A stretch of 64,000 nt of DNA from Vreelandella halophila (lineage in GTDB: Bacteria; Pseudomonadota; Gammaproteobacteria; Pseudomonadales; Oleiphilaceae): positions 2,114,361 to 2,178,360 of the forward strand of contig NZ_JACHUZ010000013.1 of the NCBI RefSeq assembly GCF_019903425.1, read 5' to 3'. The notes beneath the pieces are model-generated. The model was not told where the DNA came from and did no database searches. It was given only the letters and a program-made list of their open reading frames with translations. Positions 14,047-27,168 of this stretch are shown in pieces. The position numbers and the translations under genes are program-made. How positions within the stretch are numbered: position 1 is the stretch's first letter; every line of letters begins with the position of its first letter.

Positions 14047-14972
14047 GTGATTCCGGTCATACACCGAACGAGGCCGGCGAGCGTCTCCAGAAACTGCTGG
14101 CGCGCGCCGGCCTGGGCTCAAGGCGGGCCATTGAGGGCTGGATCAGCCAGGGGCGCGTGCAGGTCAATGGTGAAGTCGCCCAGCTGGGCGCCCGCGCGAC
14201 GGCTCAGGATGAAATCGTCGTGGATGGACGCAGCGTGGACCTGGATTCAGCTGCCTCGCCCACGCGGCGGGTCATTGTCTACAACAAGCCCGAAGGCGAG
14301 GTAACGACCCGGGATGACCCGGAGGGTCGGCCCACTGTTTTTGAGCGGCTGCCCCAGCTTACCGGCGAGCGCTGGATCGCGGTCGGGCGCCTGGATATTT
14401 CCACCAGCGGGCTGCTGCTGTTCACCACTGACGGCGAACTCGCCAATCGGCTGATGCACCCCTCCTGGCAGGTGGACCGTGAATACGCCGTGCGCATTTT
14501 CGGTGAGGTGGATGACGCCATGGCCGAACGTCTGGTCAGCGGCGTTACGCTTGAGGATGGTGACGCGCGCTTTACGGATCTTGTGTATTGGGGGGGCACC
14601 GGTCACAACCACTGGTATTACGTGGCGATTATGGAGGGGCGCAACCGTGAGGTGCGGCGCCTGTGGGAGTCTCAGGGGGTTCAGGTGTCACGGCTCAAGC
14701 GCGTGCGTCACGGTCCGATCTTTCTGCCCAGCCGGCTGAGTGCTGGACGCTGGGAGGAGCTGGGTCAGGCGGATGTGGATACGCTGAGTGACTCCGTCGG
14801 GCTAGAACGGGTGCCCGTCAAATCCCCGACGCCCCCGGAAAAGCACCGGCTGCGTCGCCTCAAGCGCAAGCGGCCGGCCCGGCCCGACAACCGGAAGTCC
14901 GCAAAGCCCGCGGAGAAGGGGCGTGGCGGCACCAAAGGCCGCCAGGGAAAGGGGCGCAGCCCTAAACGCTGA
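14043..14972 (+). CDS. rluB: 23S rRNA pseudouridine synthase RluB
   Basis: RsuA/RluB-family enzyme; RluB makes pseudouridine 2605 of 23S rRNA. An S4 RNA-binding domain (about 12-60: [19 protein letters not shown]) precedes the catalytic domain, with aspartate 118 in [28 protein letters not shown] is also typical. The last 50 residues are very Lys/Arg/Gly-rich, as in other RluB proteins. Position after scpAB is a classic proteobacterial linkage. The 3' end overlaps the convergent GGDEF gene by 11 bp. Confidence 0.9.
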   Translation: MSDSGHTPNEAGERLQKLLARAGLGSRRAIEGWISQGRVQVNGEVAQLGARATAQDEIVVDGRSVDLDSAASPTRRVIVYNKPEGEVTTRDDPEGRPTVFERLPQLTGERWIAVGRLDISTSGLLLFTTDGELANRLMHPSWQVDREYAVRIFGEVDDAMAERLVSGVTLEDGDARFTDLVYWGGTGHNHWYYVAIMEGRNREVRRLWESQGVQVSRLKRVRHGPIFLPSRLSAGRWEELGQADVDTLSDSVGLERVPVKSPTPPEKHRLRRLKRKRPARPDNRKSAKPAEKGRGGTKGRQGKGRSPKR

Positions 14973-15921
14973 CGGCGTTGTCCAGGCCGTCAGTGCCATC
15001 GCCGGCAATGCGAACTCTGTCGCGGCCACTGTTCTTGGCGGCGTACAGGGCGCCATCCGCAGCCCGCAGGAGGTCGTCCTCGTCGTCACTGTCACCCAAC
15101 GTGGCAACGCCGATAGATGCGGTGATGGATAGAGCCCTTTCAGCGTAATGCATGGGCTGTTCCCGGAATGCGCACCGCAGCCGTTCCGCCACCAGGTGCG
15201 CGGCTTCCTGGCCAGTGTGGGGCAGCACAACGGCGAATTCCTCCCCGCCATAACGGAAGCCCTGGTCGCAGGAGCGGATCTGGGCTTCAATCCGTTCGCT
15301 GACCAAGCCAAGGATCTCGTCGCCCGCCGCGTGCCCGAGGGTGTCATTGATCTGCTTGAAGTGGTCCAGGTCCACCAGCAGCAGGCTCAGTGGCTGAGTG
15401 TAGCGCCGAGCCTGCTCCACGTGGTTTTCAAGCGTCTCGTCCAGGGCGCGGCGGTTGCCCATGCCGGTGAGGCCGTCGGTCATCGCGGATTCCAGAGCCT
15501 CCTGGTAGCGCCATGCGTTGCGCAGGGGCTGGATGAGCACACCGATGGCCTGTTCAATGAACATCAGTTCGTCGTCGCGGAAACGTTCACGGCGGTCCAG
15601 TCGCAGGGAGCCCAGCTCCTGGCCGCGCAGCGAAAGGTTGTAGCAGCAGTGATGGGGTCCGCCGGAACCGAGCAGGTAACCGAAGTCCCCACCGCTGCGT
15701 GAGCGACGGTAGGCCAGGGCAGCGAAGGGAATTACCTGGTTCAGCTCCTCGGCAAAAATGTCCAGCATTGTATTGAGGTCCAGCGTCTGGTGCAGGCGGC
15801 TGCACAGGACGGTAAGCCGGTTGGTGTTTTCCTGCCACTCATCAATGATCCGCACATTTTCCGCGGCATCACGGGCCTGTTTCAGATCAATGGGGCGGGC
15901 GTTGCCGGTTACCTTTTTCAT
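14962..15921 (-). CDS. GAF-like/GGDEF diguanylate cyclase
   Basis: Predicted to make cyclic di-GMP from two GTP. The N-terminal half (about 30-140) looks like a GAF-type sensor ([20 protein letters not shown]) and contains an adjacent cysteine pair, HCCY. The C-terminal GGDEF domain starts at [14 protein letters not shown] and has GGEEF at 225-229. RSCD at 216-219 is exactly 5 residues before GGEEF, so the inhibitory I-site RxxD is intact and product feedback is expected. No membrane segment is seen, so it is probably cytoplasmic. GGAG precedes the ATG. Confidence 0.9.
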   Translation of the reverse strand: MKKVTGNARPIDLKQARDAAENVRIIDEWQENTNRLTVLCSRLHQTLDLNTMLDIFAEELNQVIPFAALAYRRSRSGGDFGYLLGSGGPHHCCYNLSLRGQELGSLRLDRRERFRDDELMFIEQAIGVLIQPLRNAWRYQEALESAMTDGLTGMGNRRALDETLENHVEQARRYTQPLSLLLVDLDHFKQINDTLGHAAGDEILGLVSERIEAQIRSCDQGFRYGGEEFAVVLPHTGQEAAHLVAERLRCAFREQPMHYAERALSITASIGVATLGDSDDEDDLLRAADGALYAAKNSGRDRVRIAGDGTDGLDNAVSV

Positions 15922-16101
15922 GCCTTACTCCGGTCTCGGATTCGCTGACAGGCTGTTTAAGCGAAATCCGTGCCAGTCATTATTAATACTTTAAAAACAG
16001 CGGCTTGAAAATATTTTGCGCCTCTCCCGGGGGTGTTGCTGGCCGGTGTGGCAAAAAAATGACGGCAGGCCCTGGCCGCGTGTCCCATTGTCGGGCTGTT
16101 G

Positions 16102-16110
16102 TGATATGAT
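16102..16110 (+). promoter_or_regulatory. Extended -10 promoter for the GntR gene
   Basis: TGATATGAT fits the extended -10 pattern TGnTATnnT and lies 38 bp before the preferred ATG; no good -35 is seen. The rest of the 226-bp gap (15922-16147) is AT-rich near 15975-16015 and probably holds the promoter of the divergent GGDEF gene. Confidence 0.45.
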
Positions 16111-16147
16111 CCTCCAGCTTATACAGGGAAGGGGTAGGTCGCTCACT

Positions 16148-16837
16148 ATGCAATTCCAGGCGCCGGAAAGTCTCTCCGAACAGATTGCCCAGCACATCGG
16201 CCGCCAGATCATCACCGGCGCTCTGCGCCCTGGTGAACGCATCCAGGAGCTCAAGGTGGCCGGGGAGCTGGACGTCAGTCGCGGCTCGGTGCGCGAGGCG
16301 CTTCTGATCCTGGAGCGCCGCCATCTCATCCGCATCTACCCACGCAAGGGGGCTGTTGTCTCCGGCATGACGCCGGAACTGGTGAACAGCCTCTACGACA
16401 TCTACCTGAATCTGCTCGAGATGCTCGCCGACCGCTTCATGGCCCGGCGGACTGAAAGCGATGAGCAGCCGCTGCTCCAGTCCATCCACCAGCTCTGTCG
16501 CCGCCTCAGTGGTGATTCATCTGAGGTAAGTGAAGTGATTGACGGCGGCCTGGAAGTGATGCGCCGGTGCTACCCGGTGGTGGCCAACCCCTACCTGGAG
16601 GAAACCCTGGAGAACTTCCGGCCCGCCATCAGCCGCACCTATTACTTGGTTCTGGCTAATGATCCAGGGGAAATGCAGGTCTCCAGAACCTATTTCCAAC
16701 GCATCGCGGACCGTGTCGAGTCGGATGATCACCAGGGTGTGACCGAGGTGATCCGGGCTTTCGGTGAACACCAGCGCGAAGTGGCTCTCCAGGCGCTGGC
16801 CCGGGATGAATCGCTTACCGTCGAACCCGCTACCTGA
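16148..16837 (+). CDS. GntR-family (FCD-type) transcriptional regulator
   Basis: DNA-binding regulator of 229 residues. The N-terminal winged helix (about 5-70) contains IGRQIITGALRPGERIQE and SRGSVREALLILERRHLI, the GntR signature. The all-helical C-terminal part resembles the FadR/FCD ligand-binding class. The frame is open upstream to 16016, but I choose ATG 16148 because homologous regulators start near the LSEQIAQHI helix and a purine-rich stretch lies just before it. The ligand is unknown, and no metabolic gene is adjacent. smc starts 11 bp downstream. Confidence 0.85.
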   Translation: MQFQAPESLSEQIAQHIGRQIITGALRPGERIQELKVAGELDVSRGSVREALLILERRHLIRIYPRKGAVVSGMTPELVNSLYDIYLNLLEMLADRFMARRTESDEQPLLQSIHQLCRRLSGDSSEVSEVIDGGLEVMRRCYPVVANPYLEETLENFRPAISRTYYLVLANDPGEMQVSRTYFQRIADRVESDDHQGVTEVIRAFGEHQREVALQALARDESLTVEPAT

Positions 16838-16848
16838 GCCGGTCGCCC

Positions 16849-19800
16849 ATGCGCCTGAAGTCCATCAAGCTCGCCGGCTTCAAATCCTTTGTTGAACCCA
16901 CCACGGTTCCCTTTCCCTCGAATATGACGGCGGTTGTGGGGCCCAACGGTTGCGGCAAGTCCAACATCATCGATGCCGTTCGCTGGGTCATGGGCGAGAG
17001 CTCGGCCAAGTACCTGCGCGGCGAGGCCATGAGCGACGTCATCTTCAACGGCTCAACCAGTCGCAAACCCGTGGGGCAGGCCTCCATCGAGCTGGTATTT
17101 GATAACAGTGACGGTACGGCGCCCGGTGAATACGGCCGTTTCAACGAGATTTCCGTCAAGCGCCGCGTCACCCGTGAAGGACAGTCCGACTACTTCATGA
17201 ACGGTGCCAAGTGCCGGCGCCGGGACATCACCGACCTGTTCCTGGGCACCGGCCTGGGGCCGCGCAGCTACGCCATCATCGAGCAGGGCATGATCTCGCG
17301 CCTGATCGAGGCCAAGCCCGAGGAACTGCGCCACTACATCGAGGAAGCAGCGGGCATTTCGCGCTACAAGGAGCGCCGGCGCGAGACCGAGAACCGGATG
17401 CGTCGGACCCAGGAGAACATCGACCGCCTGACCGACCTGCGGGACGAGCTCGACCGCCAGCTCCAGCATCTGGAAAAACAGGCGGAAGCGGCGGAAAAAT
17501 ACCGGGCCCTGAAGCAGGAGGAGCGTGAGAAGCAGGCGGAGCTGGCGGTGCTGCGCTGGCGTGATCTGGATGCCTCACTGCAGGAACACCGCAGGGCGAT
17601 TGGCGAGGCCGAAACCGCCCAGGAAAAGGTGGTCACCGAGCGTACCTCGCTGGAGTCCGAGCTGGAATCCCTGCGCCAGGAGCACAGCGACCGCAGCGAA
17701 CGCTTCAACCAGGCCCAGGGGCGCTACTACGAGGCCGGCGCGGAGATCGCGCGGGTTGAACAGAATCTGAAGAACCAGAAGCGCAATGCCCGCCAGGCCG
17801 CCGAGGATCTGGAGCAGGCACTCGCGAGCCGCAGGGAGGTGGCGAAGGAACTGGAGCAGGACCAGGAGCGGCTGGACAGCGTCACCAGCGAACTGACAAC
17901 GGTTGAGCCGGAACTGGAAACCGCCTCTGCCCGCGCCGAGGAATTCGGCGAACGGCTGGCCGACGCGGAGACCCGCATGCAGGAGTGGCAGCAGCGTTGG
18001 GAGGATTTCAGCCAGCGTTCCGCGGATGACCGCCAGCAGGCGGAAGTGGGGCAGTCCCGGATCAAGGCCAGCGAGGACGCACTGCTGAAGCTCCGCGAGC
18101 GCCGCCAGCGCCTGGAGGAGGAACGGGCCACCCTGGACCACGATGACCGCTCCGGGGAGGAAGCCACACTCGAGAATGAACGCGAGGAACAGCAGGCCCG
18201 GGTTGAAGAGGCACGGGAACGGGTCGAGACCCATACCGAACAGCTGGAGCGGGATCGCGAGGCGATCGAGCAGCTGGAGCCGGAGCTCAACGAGAAGCGT
18301 GGCCGGCTGCAGACCCTGAACGGGCGTCTGGCTTCCGAGCAGGCACTTCTGGAAGGGCAGCTGGGTGACAGTGACGAACGCCGCCGGGAATGGCTCAGCC
18401 AGCAGGGCTGGGAGCAGGCCCAGCGCCTGGCCCAGACACTGGAGGTGAGTGAAGGCTGGGAGAAAGCGGTGGAAGCCGTACTCGGCCCACTGGCGCAGGC
18501 ACTGGTCCTGAACCCGGATGATTACGACGGCACTGTCCTCACGCAGGCACCCTCGGGGCTGACCATTGCGCATGCCTCCGGTGTAGGCGCGGACGCCGTG
18601 CCCGGCACGCTGCTGGCGGAAGTTGGCCGTGGCGGGAGTGTTGCCGGGTGGCTGGCCCGCGTCTGGTGCGCAGGCGATCTGAATGATGTACTGGCGCGCC
18701 GTGGTTCCCTGGCGGACGGTGAATCCCTGGTTACCCCGGGCGGCATCTGGGTCGGCCCTGAATGGCTGCGCCTTCCGGATGAGGGGGATGATGACACCGG
18801 CGTGATTGAACGCCAGAAGCGTGTTGAAGCCCTGGAAGAAGAATCCGCTTCCCTGCAGGAATCGGTTACCGAGGGTGAGGAGCGCCTGCAGCAGCTGCGG
18901 GCCTCGCGTGATGAGACCGAGGCGGCACTGGAAGAGGCACGCGCGGCACTCAGTGATGCGCGTGAATCGCTCTCCGCCACGGAATCCCGTTTTGAGGCCT
19001 TCCGCGCCCGCATGGAGCAGGTCCGGGAGCGGGCACGGCGGATCAGCGAGGATCTGGCGGATCTGGATACCCAGGAAGCGGATGAGAACGAGCGGCTGGA
19101 AGAGGCCCGTGCCAGCTGGCAGGAAGCCATGGACCGCATGAACGAGAATGCGGACTGGAAGGAATCACTGCTCAGCGAACGTGATGACCTGCGCACGAAG
19201 CTTGATGACGAGCGCCAGCAGGCCCGTCATGCCCGGGACCACCATCACCAGCTCCAGCTGCAGGTGCAGGACCTGAAAAACCGTAAGGAAGCCCTGGAGC
19301 AGACCCTGGAACGGATGAAGAGCCAGCAGGGGCGTCTGGACGAACGTATTGAGGTTCAGCGCGAGACCCGGGAGAACGCCAAGGCCCCGATCCAGGACCT
19401 GGAGATGGAACTGGAAGGGCTGCTGGAGCGGCGCGTGCAGGAGGAAGAGAAGCTCAACGAGGCGCGAGAGGCCCTGGATGCCATCGATGAGCAGGTCCGG
19501 GACCGGGAGCAGCGCCGCGGCCAGGTGGAGCAGGATGTGCAGCAGGCCCGGGAGAAACTCGAGAAGCTGCGCATGGACACCCAGGCCATCGAACTTCAGG
19601 CCCGCCAGTATCTGGAGCAGCTTGAGGAACTGGAGGTCAGCCGGGAATCCGTACAGGAAGGGCTTCCCGAGGACGCCACCGCCGAGGCCTGGCAGCAGGA
19701 GCTGACCCGCATCGGCAACCGCATCCAGCGCCTGGGCGCCATCAATCTGGCGGCCATCGACGAGTACCGGGTGGCGAGCGAACGCAAGACCTATCTGGAT

Positions 19801-20346
19801 GAACAGGATCAGGACCTGCAGGAGGCCCTGGAGTCACTGGAATCCGCCATCCGCCGGATCGACCGCGAGACCCGTGCCCGCTTCCGGGAGACTTTCGATG
19901 CCATCAATCAGGGGCTGCAGAACCTCTTCCCTCGGGTCTTCGGCGGGGGCAGCGCCCATCTGGAGATGACCGGGGACGACCTTCTCGAAACCGGCGTGGC
20001 CATCATGGCGCGGCCTCCGGGCAAGAAGAACACCACCATCCATCTGCTTTCCGGTGGCGAGAAGGCACTGACCGCGATCGCGCTGGTGTTCTCGATCTTC
20101 CAGCTCAACCCCGCCCCCTTCTGCATGCTGGACGAGGTGGACGCGCCGCTGGATGACGCCAACGTCGGGCGTTATGCGAAGATGGTGAAGGAGATGAGTG
20201 AGCACGTTCAGTTCATCTACATCACCCACAACAAGATCTCCATGGAACTCTCCAATCAGCTCATGGGCGTGACCATGCATGAGCCCGGGGTGTCCCGGCT
20301 GGTCTCCGTGGATGTGGAAGAGGCGGCGGTACTGGCCGACAGCTGA
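16849..20346 (+). CDS. smc: Chromosome partition protein Smc
   Basis: ATPase that compacts and segregates chromosomes with ScpA/ScpB. The N-terminal Walker A is GPNGCGKS (31-38). Two very long coiled coils flank a hinge (about 520-650: EGWEKAVEAVLGPLAQALV...). The C-terminal ABC signature LLSGGEKALTAIAL and Walker B FCMLDEVDAPLDDANV complete the head. 1165 residues, full length. Use of Smc-ScpAB rather than MukBEF fits a non-enteric gammaproteobacterium. Followed by zipA and ligA, as in Pseudomonas relatives. Confidence 0.97.
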   Translation: MRLKSIKLAGFKSFVEPTTVPFPSNMTAVVGPNGCGKSNIIDAVRWVMGESSAKYLRGEAMSDVIFNGSTSRKPVGQASIELVFDNSDGTAPGEYGRFNEISVKRRVTREGQSDYFMNGAKCRRRDITDLFLGTGLGPRSYAIIEQGMISRLIEAKPEELRHYIEEAAGISRYKERRRETENRMRRTQENIDRLTDLRDELDRQLQHLEKQAEAAEKYRALKQEEREKQAELAVLRWRDLDASLQEHRRAIGEAETAQEKVVTERTSLESELESLRQEHSDRSERFNQAQGRYYEAGAEIARVEQNLKNQKRNARQAAEDLEQALASRREVAKELEQDQERLDSVTSELTTVEPELETASARAEEFGERLADAETRMQEWQQRWEDFSQRSADDRQQAEVGQSRIKASEDALLKLRERRQRLEEERATLDHDDRSGEEATLENEREEQQARVEEARERVETHTEQLERDREAIEQLEPELNEKRGRLQTLNGRLASEQALLEGQLGDSDERRREWLSQQGWEQAQRLAQTLEVSEGWEKAVEAVLGPLAQALVLNPDDYDGTVLTQAPSGLTIAHASGVGADAVPGTLLAEVGRGGSVAGWLARVWCAGDLNDVLARRGSLADGESLVTPGGIWVGPEWLRLPDEGDDDTGVIERQKRVEALEEESASLQESVTEGEERLQQLRASRDETEAALEEARAALSDARESLSATESRFEAFRARMEQVRERARRISEDLADLDTQEADENERLEEARASWQEAMDRMNENADWKESLLSERDDLRTKLDDERQQARHARDHHHQLQLQVQDLKNRKEALEQTLERMKSQQGRLDERIEVQRETRENAKAPIQDLEMELEGLLERRVQEEEKLNEAREALDAIDEQVRDREQRRGQVEQDVQQAREKLEKLRMDTQAIELQARQYLEQLEELEVSRESVQEGLPEDATAEAWQQELTRIGNRIQRLGAINLAAIDEYRVASERKTYLDEQDQDLQEALESLESAIRRIDRETRARFRETFDAINQGLQNLFPRVFGGGSAHLEMTGDDLLETGVAIMARPPGKKNTTIHLLSGGEKALTAIALVFSIFQLNPAPFCMLDEVDAPLDDANVGRYAKMVKEMSEHVQFIYITHNKISMELSNQLMGVTMHEPGVSRLVSVDVEEAAVLADS

Positions 20347-20356
20347 TGAACAAGCC

Positions 20357-20392
20357 GCAATGCCCCGGCATTGTCTTGACCGGGGTCATTGC
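20357..20392. repeat. Inverted repeat between smc and zipA
   Basis: GCAATGCCCCGG (20357-20368) and CCGGGGTCATTGC (20380-20392) pair with one bulged base around an 11-nt loop. There is no T-run, so it is more likely an mRNA hairpin or a protein-binding palindrome than a terminator. A TTGACC hexamer (20376-20381) sits in the loop and right arm, but no convincing -10 follows. Confidence 0.4.
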
Positions 20393-20461
20393 CTAAAGTG
20401 GCAGTCAAAACGGGCGCACCCGGATGCGCTGGGGGTAACCCTTGAGGACAGATAGAGGATC

Positions 20462-23619
<3,158 letters not shown>

Positions 23620-23666
23620 CTGTGTCACAGAATCGTCAGCCGCCCCCTGAATCTGAGAACCAGTAC

Positions 23667-23688
23667 GGATCCGCCCTATGGCGGATCC
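23667..23688. repeat. Perfect hairpin after ligA
   Basis: GGATCCGCC and GGCGGATCC form a perfect 9-bp stem with a CTAT loop, 48 bp after the ligA stop and before the lipoprotein start. It lacks a T-run. It could be a Rho-dependent end, a processing hairpin, or the 5' UTR structure of the next gene. Confidence 0.45.
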
Positions 23689-23745
23689 CCTACCATGGAT
23701 GACGTTTCGAGACCCGACGGCCCCCGACCCGGGAGAATGTCATCC

Positions 23746-26472
23746 GTGAGTGTGAGCACGAACGCTGTTCCATTGCGCCGTTCCCTGAAGGCGCTGCTTC
23801 TGGCCCTGCCACTGCTGCTGATGGGCTGCGGTGATACCAGCAATTCCCCGGAGGATCCCCGGATTCTCGGTTTTCCACCCCAGGTGGCCTATCTGGGCGT
23901 GGACTACAATTACAACTTCGGCGCCGTGGGCGGCGACAATCTCCTCAACTATTCGCTGGTCAACAACCCCTCCTGGCTGGCCCTGGAAGCGACTACCAAC
24001 AAAGCCCGCAAGGGCATCGTCCTGAGAGGTGTTCCCGGCATTACGGGCGGCCGCGAGGGCGAGGATGATCTGGGTCAGTACGACAACATCCGCATCGCCA
24101 CCAATGATGGCAACCTGATCGGGGACAGCGAGTTCAGCGTCGAGGTCCGGCACAACCCCCTGGAGCTGGCTGCCGGCACTGTGACCGAGGGGGAACCCTA
24201 TGAGCCTGAGGTGAGCAAGGATTCGGACGAGGTCTGTGAGGTTCCGGACATGAGTGTGAGCCCGGGTGTGACGGTTGATCACCAGAATATTGTTACCGGG
24301 GATAAGGAGGTAACGGGTCCTGGTGACTACAGCGGCGCCGCCAGGGACTACCAGACCCATCGAGCCCTGATCCGGGTGGATCTGGGGCAGCCTTCGGTCG
24401 AGCCCATGGCCGTGCGCTTCCGCATTGAGGGCCAGGAGTGTGATCCGGCGGATGCAGAGGAACTGCCCTGTGAGTATGAGGACGGTAAGCAGAATCAGGC
24501 GATCTACGGGGAGGACCTGGTTCTGGACGGTAACACCCGCTACGGATCCGGGTTCCCGGAGCCGCCTGAATACCTCGAGTACCTGAGCGAAGATGACACC
24601 GGAGGTACCGGGCTGCTCCATTTTGAAGCCGGGCAGACCACCTGCTTCATCCCGGTCTGGGTCCATGACGACAACCTTGCCGAGAACACTGAAGTCTTCA
24701 ACGTTGAGCTTCAGGAGGTAACAGAGGGTATTGCCAGCCTGGATGAAAACGGCGCGGTGCGTACCCGAAGCATCTCGATTGAGGACGATACCCCGACGGC
24801 GGATTTTGAGGCGGAGAGTATTACGGTGAGTGAAAACGGGGGGCGGGAGGTAACGGCCACTCTGAACCGCTCTAATGACACCGGTGAAACGCTTTACGCG
24901 GCGGTTGAAGTCGCAGAGGTCAATGATGGTTCTCCCTGGGAGGTGAAGCTTTGTCCTGACCAAGGGAGCAGTGATAGTGAGTGTGCGACGGTTGATGAGG
25001 ACGGCAATGATGACTCGCTGGTCATTGAGTTTGCTAAGGGCAGTAACGAGGCCACCTTCTACGTACAGGCGCAGACCGGGTCTGATGCCCCTCTCAGGGA
25101 GGAAGTCATGCGGGAGCTGCAGTTTGACCAGAGCTTCCAGTACGGTCGCGAATTCGCGGCGGCGACCACGGACAGCACCGTTGAGACCCATATCAGCGAA
25201 TGGCCCGATGATGTGACGCAGAGTGAGCTTGGGTTCCCTGTTGATCGCTTGGTTGCCGGAGCCTTGGGGGAGGTCTATGTCGCGGGCGTTGACAGCTCCA
25301 GGGCGATCCGTCTTCAGAGCATCAACCGGCTTGGCAATCCCGATGTGAGTGCGGGTGCGCAGAGTGACGTGGTGGCCCTGGGGGAAAACAGTGGTGTGGA
25401 CAGTGGTGACTGGCCCCAGACGTCGGAAGCAATCCAGCTGGCCTTTGCGGGCCAGAATACCGGCACAAAAGGTTCCCCACAGGTTACCCGCTACCTTGGA
25501 GTGGCTTATCCAACCGCTTCCGATGAGGGGATGGTGAAGCTTTTCCGCTCCACCATCTCCACGCGCGATTTCGATGATGACGGTAATGATGAGACGGAGC
25601 GCTCTGAGAGAGGCGATGAGTTCCTGTGGCAGAGATCGCCTGTTGCGGGCGGCGTATGGGATCAGAAGACGCTGGATGTGAACCAGAACGGAACACTCTA
25701 CGCGAGCGCTGTTGGTGACGGTTCGGTGCGCGCGGGGCGGATTGATACCGGAGAAGACAGCAATGGAAACCCGATTGCGGATCCGGCCTGGACTGAAAGT
25801 CTGGAGGCCACTGATCCACTACTCAACGGGCTTTTTGCCACCGACACAGCTGGCATCGTGGCTCTGGGCAGCGACAGGGGTGCGGTAGATCCCGGTTCCT
25901 TTATCGGCGGTGAGGACTTCTATCTGTTCTCCCGTGATGCGGATGGTGGGGCCGTGAATGAGCGGGTCCAGTTCGGCACGGAAGGGGAAGACAGAGCGAC
26001 GTTGTCCGATGCGGACGGGAGCCGTTTCTGGCTGGCCGGTGATGAGGGCGGCCCCTATGAAGGAGATGGCTCCGGAGATTTTGAGGAGGACGCGGAGGGT
26101 TCTGCCAGGCCCTTCCTGATTGCCGTTAACAGCAATGGCGCTCTGCAGGGAGCGATCCATCCCAGCGATCTGGATGATCAGGTCAGTAATATCCAGGCCC
26201 TTGCCGTTTCCGGGGATGACGCTTTTATTGCCGGGCAGACCGGGGACGACAGGGTCTACCTGATGGGTGTTCGCTACACCGGGTCCTCGTCTGAGGATGA
26301 GCCATCGATTGAGCAGCGCTGGAGCACCATTGTTGATGGTGCGGACTCGATAGCGGACATGGATAACTATCGCGACCGCAAGCTTTATCTTGTAGCTGAT
26401 GAAGGCTCTGAGCAGTGGATTCGTCTTTTCGACCAGAGCGGGAACGCGCTCACGCAGCCGCCCACACCCTGA
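23746..26472 (+). CDS. Large acidic surface lipoprotein with Calx-beta-like repeats
   Basis: Not recognised as a named protein. A signal peptide ends in the lipobox LLLMGC, so the mature protein is predicted to be lipid-anchored. Next comes a cadherin/Ig-like segment (LGVDYNYNFGAVGGDN). Two Calx-beta-like stretches follow, each ending in acidic turns (SISIEDDTPTADFEAESITV). The C-terminal half has repeated VYVAG/AFIAGQTGDDRVYL units suggesting a beta-propeller. Composition is extremely Asp/Glu-rich. I prefer GTG 23746 (GGGAGA 9 nt upstream) over ATG 23695 or 23737; this gives 908 residues. Function unknown; adhesion or calcium binding is inference. Confidence 0.75.
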   Translation: MSVSTNAVPLRRSLKALLLALPLLLMGCGDTSNSPEDPRILGFPPQVAYLGVDYNYNFGAVGGDNLLNYSLVNNPSWLALEATTNKARKGIVLRGVPGITGGREGEDDLGQYDNIRIATNDGNLIGDSEFSVEVRHNPLELAAGTVTEGEPYEPEVSKDSDEVCEVPDMSVSPGVTVDHQNIVTGDKEVTGPGDYSGAARDYQTHRALIRVDLGQPSVEPMAVRFRIEGQECDPADAEELPCEYEDGKQNQAIYGEDLVLDGNTRYGSGFPEPPEYLEYLSEDDTGGTGLLHFEAGQTTCFIPVWVHDDNLAENTEVFNVELQEVTEGIASLDENGAVRTRSISIEDDTPTADFEAESITVSENGGREVTATLNRSNDTGETLYAAVEVAEVNDGSPWEVKLCPDQGSSDSECATVDEDGNDDSLVIEFAKGSNEATFYVQAQTGSDAPLREEVMRELQFDQSFQYGREFAAATTDSTVETHISEWPDDVTQSELGFPVDRLVAGALGEVYVAGVDSSRAIRLQSINRLGNPDVSAGAQSDVVALGENSGVDSGDWPQTSEAIQLAFAGQNTGTKGSPQVTRYLGVAYPTASDEGMVKLFRSTISTRDFDDDGNDETERSERGDEFLWQRSPVAGGVWDQKTLDVNQNGTLYASAVGDGSVRAGRIDTGEDSNGNPIADPAWTESLEATDPLLNGLFATDTAGIVALGSDRGAVDPGSFIGGEDFYLFSRDADGGAVNERVQFGTEGEDRATLSDADGSRFWLAGDEGGPYEGDGSGDFEEDAEGSARPFLIAVNSNGALQGAIHPSDLDDQVSNIQALAVSGDDAFIAGQTGDDRVYLMGVRYTGSSSEDEPSIEQRWSTIVDGADSIADMDNYRDRKLYLVADEGSEQWIRLFDQSGNALTQPPTP

Positions 26473-27114
26473 TCAGATGGTTGTATGCAGGTGGTGTCCG
26501 TCTGCATACAGGCGCAGGAAATCCGTGCCCGTGATGATGCCTGCCGGCTGGTTGTTGTGGTTGATCACCAGCGCAGCGCTGAGTTCATGGCTGAGCATCT
26601 GCTGGGCAAGATGGTGGGCGTCTGTTTCCGGGGTGACGGTTATGAAGGAGGGGAGCTCACAGCCGGACAGTGGCGCGTTCTCGTCCATGCCTTCCCGTAT
26701 CTGGCGCAGTACCCAGGTTTCATCGATCAGGCCCGCGACTTCCCCGGCCTCGGTGGTCACCACCAGGTGATGGACCAGGTGCTGGGCCATGGTATCCAGG
26801 GCTGTCCGCAGTGAGGCCTTTGCGCTGATGGTGTGGAGCGCCGGGGAAGCAAGCCGGCTTGAAGGCAGATAGGGAGACTCCGCGTCGCCTTCACCGCCTG
26901 ACTCCTCCTGGTATTCCTGCAGGGCGCGACGGACCTGGGGCTTCCCCTGGAACCGTGCCGGCTCCTCGGGCTGCTCCGTGTTCGATGCAGTCCGGCGGAT
27001 GGCATCGGTCTCGTCCGTACCCTGGACACGCCTTGCCCGCAGTGCTTCGGGCAGCCGTGTACCCACCGGCCGGCCCGGCTCCGCAATATGAATGGCCATG
27101 GCATTGCCCCCCAT
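26473..27114 (-). CDS. CBS-domain pair protein
   Basis: A 213-residue protein with a charged, probably disordered N-terminal half and a CBS pair in the C-terminal half (about 95-210: TISAKASLRTALDTMAQHLVHHLVV and ITVTPETDAHHLAQQMLSHELSAALVI). CBS pairs usually bind adenine nucleotides and regulate a partner, but no catalytic domain is fused here. Start is ATG 27114 or 27099. Its stop codon abuts that of the convergent lipoprotein gene: the palindrome TGATCA at 26470-26475 serves both. Partner unknown. Confidence 0.75.
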   Translation of the reverse strand: MGGNAMAIHIAEPGRPVGTRLPEALRARRVQGTDETDAIRRTASNTEQPEEPARFQGKPQVRRALQEYQEESGGEGDAESPYLPSSRLASPALHTISAKASLRTALDTMAQHLVHHLVVTTEAGEVAGLIDETWVLRQIREGMDENAPLSGCELPSFITVTPETDAHHLAQQMLSHELSAALVINHNNQPAGIITGTDFLRLYADGHHLHTTI

Positions 27115-27168
27115 TGATGCGTTTCCAAAGGTTATCGGCCGGTTTGCGGAAAATTCAAGGAACCAGCG

